Shown here: positions 26,338-31,654 of the stretch, in pieces | How the letters are laid out: every line of letters starts with the position of its first letter | How positions within the stretch are numbered: position 1 is the first letter of the stretch | DNA from: a virus | IMG/VR virus record: IMGVR_UViG_3300035162_004867 | Span: 1 to 38,911 of that record | Length of the DNA: 38,911 nucleotides | Strand: one strand, 5' to 3' | Translations under genes and position numbers: made by a program | Notes under the pieces: model-generated | Seen by the model: only the letters and a program-made list of their open reading frames with translations | Database searches by the model: none | Told to the model about the DNA's origin: nothing

Positions 26338-26366
26338 TTAAGGGGAGGACTAATCCCCTTAAGTTT
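26338..26366 (-). terminator. 3' hairpin 6 of the AACACTTA/GGGG family
   Basis: Minus-strand CTAAACTTAAGGGGA, 7-base loop, TCCCCTTAATTAA: a perfect 9-bp stem, about 10 bases after the stop of the 161-aa gene. The flank is AAACTTA rather than AACACTTA. Confidence 0.65.
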
Positions 26367-26375
26367 AGTCTTCTA

Positions 26376-26861
26376 TCACACTTTAAGATAACCTTCTTTC
26401 ACTAAACGGTCACGGATTGCAGCAGCATCAGCACCACAATGTGGGCAGGCAGATGCAATTTTAATTTTAGAAATGCAGACATATCGATAACTAGGTGAAA
26501 TAAATCCACGGGACTTAAGTTTGTATGCTGCAAAAATAACTTTCATGATGTTACGTTGCTCCAAGGTATGAACAAAATCAAAATAAAGTCCCCGAGCATT
26601 CGTGAAATCAGAATAAGGTCTATTTGCAATTTCACTGAGTTTTTTTACAATTGCCTGAGAAGTAGTCTCCGAAAAATATTCTTTAATTATGGAAACCACA
26701 AAATCATCAAACTTTACAAGGTTATTGATTTGTCTTTCTTCTTCTTTTACAGGTGCAATCGGTGTATTGACAGTATTGGAAACAATACTGAGAATTGTTG
26801 CCAATGTGGACAAATCTGCCTCTACCGTGTTGCCGTTGATGATCGCGGTGGTGGTGGTCAT
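26376..26861 (-). CDS. Hypothetical protein, 161 aa, with C-terminal CPHC motif
   Basis: I start at MTTTTAIINGNTVEADLSTL because the longer frame would run into the repeat next to structured element B. After an N-terminal helical region there is FDDFVVSIIKEYFSETTSQA and NRPYSDFTNARGLYFDFVHT, then SKIKIASACPHCGADAAAIR near the end, a possible metal-binding CxxC. No family recognised. The region upstream holds element B, which is on the opposite strand. Confidence 0.65.
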   Translation of the reverse strand: MTTTTAIINGNTVEADLSTLATILSIVSNTVNTPIAPVKEEERQINNLVKFDDFVVSIIKEYFSETTSQAIVKKLSEIANRPYSDFTNARGLYFDFVHTLEQRNIMKVIFAAYKLKSRGFISPSYRYVCISKIKIASACPHCGADAAAIRDRLVKEGYLKV

Positions 26862-26966
26862 TGGTATGAATCGGATTGAATGTGTGTTTGTCCGATGTGC
26901 CAATGATGCCCCAGATTTTGAGATCCTGCAACTGGGTTTTGTGCCACCTGCCAAACTGGTTTTTTC

Positions 26967-27060
26967 GACCCCATAGGTGCTTAAGATCGATTAGAATTTA
27001 GGAAATCAAACGAGGCGGGAGGTACTGCTGTTGACGAACCTACATCGACACTCACCCTGC
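26967..27060 (+). ncRNA. Candidate structured RNA element, copy B
   Basis: Inner hairpin GGCGG (27014-27018), loop gaggta, CTGCT (27025-27029); compared with copies A and C, pair 3 changes from T-A to C-G and pair 5 to G-C, so pairing is kept. The outer stem (26987-26994 with 27030-27037) is weak, 5 of 8 pairs. The 3' part ATCGACACTCACCCTGC (27044-27060) is identical to copy A. Confidence 0.5.
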
Positions 27061-27096
27061 AATGAAATAATGTTAAATTTTATTTCAATTTTAAGA

Positions 27097-27153
27097 GTGG
27101 ACAGTTTGTAAAGTGTCCACTCAACTGGCACAGGTCTTAAAATGTGATACAAT
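27097..27153 (+). promoter_or_regulatory. Plus-strand promoter module with inverted repeat
   Basis: GTGGACA-N10-TGTCCAC (27097-27103 and 27114-27120), then TGGCACAGGTCTTAAAAT and extended -10 TGATACAAT (hexamer 27148-27153). It is the same module as in 24343-24592. A transcript would run into 27154-27277, which has no gene, and then antisense to the 61-aa gene. Confidence 0.55.
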
Positions 27154-27277
27154 AAAAAAGACCTGGGCACCACCCCAAGTCTCAGAGAACCAACACACTA
27201 AACCCTAAAATTATAAGTTACAGTGCTCGCAGAGTGACTTTACTTATAGATGGGGCAAACTCCTTCCCCGTATGTGA

Positions 27278-27463
27278 TCATTGTAGCATCCAATGGGGGT
27301 CGTTGTCAACCATAACCCAGAAGTGATTCCTCTTGTTTTGTGATGTGAGGAACATCATACCATCACGCACTTGCTCTATTGTGCATATGTGATTCTCGTC
27401 CATTAGGTTAGAGAATCTGTTCTTTGCTTTTCTCGTGATGGGTGTGACTGTAATTGTGTTCAT
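27278..27463 (-). CDS. Small conserved phage-type protein, 61 aa
   Basis: The protein starts MNTITVTPITRKAKNRFSNL and contains TIEQVRDGMMFLTSQNKRNH and FWVMVDNDPHWML. It resembles short hypothetical proteins of cyanophages; function unknown. The ATG lies 2 bp after one of the 13-bp palindromes, and a second palindrome covers the -35 region of its promoter, so it is probably under operator control. Confidence 0.75.
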   Translation of the reverse strand: MNTITVTPITRKAKNRFSNLMDENHICTIEQVRDGMMFLTSQNKRNHFWVMVDNDPHWMLQ

Positions 27464-27465
27464 GG

Positions 27466-27521
27466 GTCTCGTCGAGATCTGATGTGTTTATTGTAATGTA
27501 TGACATACATCTCGACGAGAT
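27466..27521 (-). promoter_or_regulatory. Promoter bracketed by two 13-bp palindromes
   Basis: Palindromes at 27466-27478 (GTCTCGTCGAGAT on plus strand) and 27509-27521 (ATCTCGACGAGAT), centres 43 bp apart, about four helical turns. Between them is a minus-strand -10 TACAAT (27495-27490); the second palindrome falls on the -35 position. A further palindrome ATGTATG-A-CATACAT (27496-27510) lies in the spacer. The layout fits repression with looping or cooperative binding. Confidence 0.65.
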
Positions 27522-27572
27522 CTGAGTGCCAGTGTGAGGACTGGCACATCTCGACTAGACTTCTAGACTAGA

Positions 27573-27779
27573 TCAGGCATCAATCAAGGTAAGAACTGAT
27601 GCTTTGATCTGCTGGTCAACAAAGCGACCTTTGCTGCTGGCAGCATTGAAAGCAGTGGCAAATGCTTGAACGTCAGCAATGCCATAGGTGTAGTCAGTGC
27701 CATTAGGACGGGTGATGACTACATTGCTATCAGAAACACTGAGAGCAGTCATTGCAGAAGAAGTGAAAGGATTGATCAT
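27573..27779 (-). CDS. Hypothetical protein, 68 aa
   Basis: The protein begins MINPFTSSAMTALSVSDSNV, then VITRPNGTDYTYGIADVQAF, and ends KASVLTLIDA. It looks like a small alpha/beta domain, with a strand hairpin followed by a helix. Richer in Ala and GC than the structural genes. A hairpin (GCGGG..CCCGC, 27816-27836) separates it from the 68-aa gene upstream. No family recognised. Confidence 0.7.
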   Translation of the reverse strand: MINPFTSSAMTALSVSDSNVVITRPNGTDYTYGIADVQAFATAFNAASSKGRFVDQQIKASVLTLIDA

Positions 27780-27851
27780 AATAAAAAAAGCGATTGAATG
27801 TTGATGTGTTTTAAGCGGGATGCATCACCCCCGCTTGTTGAACTTATTCTA

Positions 27852-28058
27852 TCAGTAGTGGTGGTAACTTGCCTTGCTGTTAGGGTCAGTATACCAACTG
27901 TCATCGTTCAACAGATCGGAGATCTTCGACTGAACTGAATGTGCCAAGTCAGTCTCCTCCTCACCGTGATCCTGATAGTCTGCCATCGCATTGTAGATGG
28001 CGTCCCACTCATCTTCAGTGAAGAATTCTTTGATGCTGGCGGTCATTGTGGTGGTCAT
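27852..28058 (-). CDS. Hypothetical acidic protein, 68 aa
   Basis: The protein starts MTTTMTASIKEFFTEDEWDA and ends DPNSKASYHHY. It is helical and acidic (AMADYQDHGEEETDLAHSVQ), without membrane segments. A perfect sigma-70 type promoter precedes it. It has the small size and individual control region typical of this block. No family recognised. Confidence 0.7.
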   Translation of the reverse strand: MTTTMTASIKEFFTEDEWDAIYNAMADYQDHGEEETDLAHSVQSKISDLLNDDSWYTDPNSKASYHHY

Positions 28059-28082
28059 GGTTGGTGTCCTGCTGATGAACTT

Positions 28083-28111
28083 AGTATAGAGTGGTCTGTT
28101 GCTGGTGTCAA
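28083..28111 (-). promoter_or_regulatory. Strong sigma-70-type promoter
   Basis: Minus-strand TTGACA (28111-28106), 17 bp, TATACT (28088-28083), followed by a short leader to the start at 28058. Preceded by GTGTCACAAG, which recurs before other promoters of this block. Confidence 0.8.
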
Positions 28112-28138
28112 GTGCCTTGTGACACTTGTTGAATTGTC

Positions 28139-28279
28139 TTAGAAGTCGTTGTCTCCGTTGAGTTCTTCATGAAAGTCTAGCACGGAAAACCCGTCTTCCT
28201 CCTCTTCGTCAATAATGTCGAAGATTTCACCAGGCATGTCTTTGATTTCATGCCAGAGTGTTTCAGTTTCGTAATCCAT
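28139..28279 (-). CDS. Small acidic protein, 46 aa
   Basis: The frame encodes MDYETETLWHEIKDMPGEIF, then DIIDEEEEDGF and a C-terminus ending ELNGDNDF. About one third of residues are Asp or Glu. It has its own promoter with ideal spacing and the same leader as its neighbours (ACTAATCACAT). Function unknown; small acidic phage proteins sometimes inhibit nucleic-acid-binding host proteins, but nothing here shows that. Confidence 0.65.
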   Translation of the reverse strand: MDYETETLWHEIKDMPGEIFDIIDEEEEDGFSVLDFHEELNGDNDF

Positions 28280-28299
28280 TGTTGGTTGCTGATGTGATT

Positions 28300-28328
28300 A
28301 GTATAGGATGGGGTTGATGCTATGTCAA
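28300..28328 (-). promoter_or_regulatory. Strong sigma-70-type promoter
   Basis: Minus-strand TTGACA (28328-28323), 17 bp, TATACT (28305-28300), followed by AATCACATCAGC. Preceded by GTGTCACAACGGGG. Confidence 0.8.
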
Positions 28329-28343
28329 CCCCGTTGTGACACT

Positions 28344-28553
28344 TTAGAAAGTGAGATAAGGGTGATCTTCGTCCAGTACCTGATGACTATCAGATGCTGT
28401 CAAAAGTGTAGTCATTGGATAATACTCATCAGAATCAGAATCATACACAGTAGGGGTAGAATCTAATTGATCTCCAGACATTGCCTGAAGCATGATAAGT
28501 AGATCACGATAGGTTTGTACACCATAGGGTGCATTACTGTTGATTGGGAGCAT
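28344..28553 (-). CDS. Hypothetical protein, 69 aa
   Basis: The start is placed at MLPINSNAPYGVQTYRDLLI, because a longer frame (to 28607) would include the -10 and -35 boxes of the promoter. The rest is acidic with a DSDSDEYYPMTTLL segment and a C-terminal DEDHPYLTF. No family recognised; separate promoter. Confidence 0.68.
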   Translation of the reverse strand: MLPINSNAPYGVQTYRDLLIMLQAMSGDQLDSTPTVYDSDSDEYYPMTTLLTASDSHQVLDEDHPYLTF

Positions 28554-28578
28554 GGTGGGTGTTGTTTGGTATGTGATT

Positions 28579-28607
28579 AGTATGGCATCAATTGGTGGGT
28601 GATGCAA
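28579..28607 (-). promoter_or_regulatory. Sigma-70-type promoter
   Basis: Minus-strand TTGCAT (28607-28602), 17 bp, CATACT (28584-28579), then AATCACAT. Nearly identical to the promoter at 29257-29285, including spacer sequence. Confidence 0.68.
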
Positions 28608-28632
28608 CCCCGTTGTGACACTTAGGCAACTG

Positions 28633-28914
28633 TCACACCATTTCCTGCTGTTGTAACATCAATTGCTCCTCTGTAACCTCATCCACACAGTCTTGAATCA
28701 TACTGTAGATGTAATCTATCTGCCCAACATCATCAAAGATGCGTTCAAGAACCTCAGGATCTTCTACATTATTATCATAATCAATGTTGCCATCTTCGTC
28801 CTTCAAATGACAATCGTTCTTGGTATAAATCCAAGCAGCACATTCTGCATCCTCCCCTTGTTCTTTGATCATGCTATTAACACGGTCTTGAAGATCTTTG
28901 AGTCTGTAGTTCAT
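28633..28914 (-). CDS. Hypothetical acidic protein, 93 aa
   Basis: The protein starts MNYRLKDLQDRVNSMIKEQG and contains AAWIYTKNDCHLKDEDGNID, then a long acidic helix ending LQQQEMV. The WIYTKNDC part recalls WIYTENDL in the MTHPLTD family member at 34830, but the rest does not match well. No other recognisable features. Confidence 0.7.
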   Translation of the reverse strand: MNYRLKDLQDRVNSMIKEQGEDAECAAWIYTKNDCHLKDEDGNIDYDNNVEDPEVLERIFDDVGQIDYIYSMIQDCVDEVTEEQLMLQQQEMV

Positions 28915-28965
28915 GAGTTTGTGTTACTTAGTGAGAGTTGAGTGAGTGTTACTTATGAATTCATA

Positions 28966-29229
28966 TCAGTTATGAGCATCATTGATGCCTCCGAGACCCT
29001 CCCAAGTTTCTTCACCATAGCAATCGATAATCTCTTCTTTTAAGTCTTCCATATCATAATCTTTGATATTCTGCTCAATACTTTCAACAGCAAGTGTAAT
29101 CAGAGTGTTCATATCCATTCCCTCTACAATCATCTGTGCATAATCACTCTTGAGTTGATCGAGTTGAATCAATGCCTTGATGCCAGTATTAGGTTGATGT
29201 GTTGAAAACATTGGTGAATTACTGTTCAT
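28966..29229 (-). CDS. Hypothetical acidic protein, 87 aa
   Basis: The protein starts MNSNSPMFSTHQPNTGIKAL and is mostly helical: QLDQLKSDYAQMIVEGMDMN, then EDLKEEIIDCYGEETWEGLG. A promoter of the TTGCAT/CATACT type precedes it. Structured element C lies further upstream on the opposite strand. No family recognised. Confidence 0.7.
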   Translation of the reverse strand: MNSNSPMFSTHQPNTGIKALIQLDQLKSDYAQMIVEGMDMNTLITLAVESIEQNIKDYDMEDLKEEIIDCYGEETWEGLGGINDAHN

Positions 29230-29256
29230 GATTGGTGTCCTTTGGTTGATGTGATT

Positions 29257-29285
29257 AGTATGGCATCAATTGATGGGTGATGCAA
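29257..29285 (-). promoter_or_regulatory. Sigma-70-type promoter
   Basis: Minus-strand TTGCAT (29285-29280), 17 bp, CATACT (29262-29257), then AATCACAT and a leader with GGACACC before the start. Confidence 0.68.
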
Positions 29286-29317
29286 CCCATAATGGACAGT
29301 TGGATTAGTGGCACAAA

Positions 29318-29414
29318 GACCCCACCAGAGGTGCCTAGGATCGTCTACAATATAGGAAATCAGACGAGGTGATGGGTATCACTGTAGACGACAATACATC
29401 GACACTCATCCTGC
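29318..29414 (+). ncRNA. Candidate structured RNA element, copy C
   Basis: The most regular of three copies. Inner hairpin GGTGA (29368-29372), loop tgggta, TCACT (29379-29383); outer stem TCGTCTAC (29341-29348) with GTAGACGA (29384-29391), 8 perfect pairs. AGGTG (29329-29333) can pair with CATCCT (29407-29412) leaving one bulged base; that base is C in copies A and B and T here. This copy is well diverged from A and B outside the paired parts. Confidence 0.55.
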
Positions 29415-29535
29415 TATAAAATAATATAAAAAAACCACCCACCAAACTGGCACACCCTAAGGCATAGGGTCTTATAGTGTGCTAGAATGGGGGCAGACTC
29501 TATTTTTCTACAGGGACACTTCCTAAACTGGCACA
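29415..29535 (+). promoter_or_regulatory. Plus-strand promoter-like module
   Basis: CTGGCACACC, GGCATAGGGTCTTATAGT and an extended -10 TGCTAGAAT (hexamer 29483-29488), then GGGGGCAGA. It is related to the modules at 24343 and 27097 but lacks the full GTGGACA/TGTCCAC inverted repeat. It points towards the 50-aa gene in antisense. Confidence 0.5.
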
Positions 29536-29688
29536 CTAATACACATCAGCAGTCTCCCTGATGCTAATATCAATGTTCTCATCACCTTCTAACCCTAAGA
29601 CATCACTCCAGTTGATGCTCTTAAGGTCTAGGTCTTCATAACACTCAATGTCCAATGTAACACTTACGATGCGTTTCTGTGCGTACAT
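29536..29688 (-). CDS. Hypothetical protein, 50 aa
   Basis: Start placed at MYAQKRIVSVTLDIECYEDL; a longer frame would begin inside the -35 box. The remainder, INWSDVLGLEGDENIDISIR, looks like a compact beta-alpha domain known to me as a small cyanophage protein type, function unknown. Promoter boxes lie in the end of the 65-aa gene upstream. Confidence 0.65.
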   Translation of the reverse strand: MYAQKRIVSVTLDIECYEDLDLKSINWSDVLGLEGDENIDISIRETADVY

Positions 29689-29713
29689 GTGCCCCTGTGT
29701 GTGATGTTTACAT

Positions 29714-29742
29714 ATTGTATCATGCGTAATGCTTATACGCAA
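29714..29742 (-). promoter_or_regulatory. Sigma-70-type promoter overlapping the 65-aa gene
   Basis: Minus-strand TTGCGT (29742-29737), 17 bp, TACAAT (29719-29714). The -35 and spacer are within the last codons of the 65-aa gene. Confidence 0.6.
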
Positions 29743-29917
29743 GCTCTACGTAATCTTGTGTATCACGCGCATAATCATCATCATTCTCGTATGTATCTTG
29801 TATGTTATGCATATCTCGTAATGCATTATTCATATGATTCTCACACATCTCGTCGAGATCGTATGCATAATGTTCATTACTTAATGATGCATAGTCGAGA
29901 TCGTAATCGTCGTACAT
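29720..29917 (-). CDS. Acidic, tyrosine-rich protein, 65 aa, under palindrome-controlled promoter
   Basis: The protein begins MYDDYDLDYASLSNEHYAYD and contains QDTYENDDDYARDTQDYVEL. I count about 18 Asp/Glu against 3 Lys/Arg, and 10 Tyr in 65 residues. Such extreme charge occurs in DNA-mimic proteins, among others, but there is no recognised family. The promoter is an ideal TTGACA-17-TATAAT with three 13-bp palindromes in and around it, and two further copies, one complete and one half, lie inside the coding sequence (29847, 29893). It may be a tightly repressed early gene. Confidence 0.65.
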   Translation of the reverse strand: MYDDYDLDYASLSNEHYAYDLDEMCENHMNNALRDMHNIQDTYENDDDYARDTQDYVELAYKHYA

Positions 29918-29920
29918 AAT

Positions 29921-29986
29921 GTCTCGTCGAGATTTAAGTCTATTATACAGTAGTCTCGACGAGATGTCAAGTTTTCTCGACGAGAT
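29921..29986 (-). promoter_or_regulatory. Operator-promoter: three 13-bp palindromes on TTGACA-17-TATAAT
   Basis: Minus-strand TTGACA (29970-29965), 17 bp, TATAAT (29947-29942), both perfect. Palindromes with a TCTCG-W-CGAGA core at 29921-29933 (near the transcription start), 29953-29965 (in the spacer, touching the -35) and 29974-29986 (just upstream of the -35). Centres are 32 and 21 bp apart, close to three and two helical turns. This is the layout of a repressor-controlled promoter. Confidence 0.75.
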
Positions 29987-30281
29987 CCATAAGCATTATT
30001 TATGTGTCGGTATGTTAAAAAATGTGTGGGTCTCAGAGTTTTTATGTGGGGTGGTTGACAAAACTGCCGTCTTGTGATAGAGTGTCGGCAAAGGTTGCAT
30101 AAGATCTGGGGTTTATAAGAGGTTTATAAGAGGTTTAGATTTCCACAAATAAGTATTCAATTCTCATAAAAATCAGAGTATTTATAACTCTTTTCAGAAC
30201 ACTAAATCAAATAAAAACAATAATTAAACAATAATATAATAATCTTTACCACTAAATAAAAACAGTGGTAAACTATAAGCA
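29987..30281 (+). promoter_or_regulatory. Leader region of the HNH gene: promoter, repeats and hairpin
   Basis: No gene here. It holds a plus-strand TTGACA (30055-30060), 17 bp, TAGAGT (30078-30083); a triple repeat of GGTTTATAAGA type (30111-30138); and a perfect 9-bp inverted repeat TTTACCACT (30245-30253) and AGTGGTAAA (30264-30272), with loop AAATAAAAAC, ending 9 bp before the HNH start. The loop and adjoining bases read CTAAATAA, a partial match to the late promoter. Confidence 0.6.
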
Positions 30282-30821
30282 ATGCAATCCAGATTTATAA
30301 GGTTTGAGAATACAAAACATCTGAAAGATTATGAAGGTTATGGTATTGATGTAGAAGGTAATGTATGGTCATTTAAGCAAAAGAAACCAAAGATGCTTTC
30401 ACCCGGATGGAAAAAGAAAAATCATGGATATAGATCTGTTGTATTAACACCTAAGGATAAAAGCAAACCTTTAAAGAATTTCTTAGTTCATAGATTAGTT
30501 GCATTAGCATTCATTCCAACTGATGACATCACAATGCAAGTTAATCATATCAATCGTAATAGTACTGATAATACATTAGAAAACTTAGAATGGGTAAGTA
30601 GAGAAAAGAATATATCTCATAATGATAAAGTGAATGGATTTAAATTAGATTCTTACATAATAGCAAAGATAAAAGAAGTTCACTCTGCTTCTATAAGAAA
30701 AGGTCTTCCAGTTCCTACTTCCTATGAGTTTATGAATAGTATAATAGAAGGTTCATTAGAACAATATATCAATCAGTATGGTTTGCGTAAAGTAATGAAT
30801 CAATTACCGAAACCAAGTTAA
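30282..30821 (+). CDS. HNH homing endonuclease, 179 aa
   Basis: This is the only clear plus-strand gene. Residues about 15-45 form a NUMOD4-like part (KDYEGYGIDVEGNVWSFK). Residues 68-115 form the HNH domain: FLVHRLVALAFIP, then MQVNHINRNSTDNTLENLEW, with His70, Asn88-His89, Asn98 and Asn101 as likely catalytic or structural residues. The C-terminal part (110-179) is helical and may bind DNA. Such genes are site-specific mobile endonucleases of T4-like phages. Its stop codon abuts that of the convergent 208-aa gene with no gap, and a strong hairpin precedes its start; both suggest a precise insertion. No intron or intein is visible, so it is free-standing. Confidence 0.88.
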   Translation: MQSRFIRFENTKHLKDYEGYGIDVEGNVWSFKQKKPKMLSPGWKKKNHGYRSVVLTPKDKSKPLKNFLVHRLVALAFIPTDDITMQVNHINRNSTDNTLENLEWVSREKNISHNDKVNGFKLDSYIIAKIKEVHSASIRKGLPVPTSYEFMNSIIEGSLEQYINQYGLRKVMNQLPKPS

Positions 30822-31448
30822 TCACTTTACCTCTCCAAATAGTTTGTCCATACAATCAAGCACTTGTTCATCTACATCTTCAGTGATAGTTGCTTCTACT
30901 ACATCACCAACAGAGTTACCTGTCAATACACTCTTAGTTGCAGCAGCAGTAATCAGAAATGCACTAAGTTTATTCTTAATCTTATCTTCTTTCTTCTTTC
31001 TTTTTATGGCAATTAATCCATTAATATGATTATTAATAATACTATTCCTTTTCTCTCCATTAATCTTATACTCTACCTTTGACATACATGTTAATTGTTT
31101 TATGTCCTCATAAAGACTATAAAGACAATATTTAAATATATCATCAGGAAGATTTTTATTTACAGACATAGGCAAGTAACAGGAATCCGACAAGAGCTTG
31201 GATTTACGAATTGTATAAAGAGCACGAATGATATCTTCATCATCAGATGTTTGTGCAAGATGACTCATTAACCAACTATCCCATCTGTATACTTGATGTG
31301 GAATACCATTTTTGTAATGCTTCTCTTTCCATTCTTTACGGGCAACCTTATCATACTCTTTTGTATGTGATTCATCTTTATATCGATCAATGATATGTAA
31401 AATTAATTCCTTTTCTGTTTTGAAGTTGGTGAATAGTTTTTTGAACAT
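30822..31448 (-). CDS. Hypothetical protein, 208 aa, paralogue of the 31651-32346 gene
   Basis: The protein starts MFKKLFTNFKTEKELILHII and ends with a block nearly shared with the next gene: IAIKRKKKEDK, then AFLITAAATKSVLTGN and a C-terminal DKLFGEVK. Shared features also include TSDDEDIIRALYTIRKS and LPDDIF. The middle part has diverged. AFLITAAATKSVLTGN may be a short membrane-associating or buried helix. No family recognised. The stop codon is directly next to that of the HNH gene. Confidence 0.75.
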   Translation of the reverse strand: MFKKLFTNFKTEKELILHIIDRYKDESHTKEYDKVARKEWKEKHYKNGIPHQVYRWDSWLMSHLAQTSDDEDIIRALYTIRKSKLLSDSCYLPMSVNKNLPDDIFKYCLYSLYEDIKQLTCMSKVEYKINGEKRNSIINNHINGLIAIKRKKKEDKIKNKLSAFLITAAATKSVLTGNSVGDVVEATITEDVDEQVLDCMDKLFGEVK

Positions 31449-31462
31449 GATGTTTTGTGAAT

Positions 31463-31654
31463 TCAGTGAGTATGAATAGTTAGAGTTTTACCATCTGATG
31501 ACAAACCTATGGAGCAGTGAGTTAGTTCCGACCTAATCTCTCTATGACTAACAGTAGCACCCTTGTGATAATAAGACGAATGATCAACAACTAACTCTTC
31601 AACACTTGATAGTATTGTTGCATAGATTTCATTTGAATCAATTATGTGCTTCAT
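31463..31654 (-). CDS. Hypothetical protein, 63 aa, between two paralogues
   Basis: The protein starts MKHIIDSNEIYATILSSVEE and ends with CSIGLSSDGKTLTIHTH. The ATG overlaps the TGA of the larger paralogue (ATGA), so it is likely translated with it. The other paralogue follows after 14 bp. Function unknown. Confidence 0.68.
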   Translation of the reverse strand: MKHIIDSNEIYATILSSVEELVVDHSSYYHKGATVSHREIRSELTHCSIGLSSDGKTLTIHTH

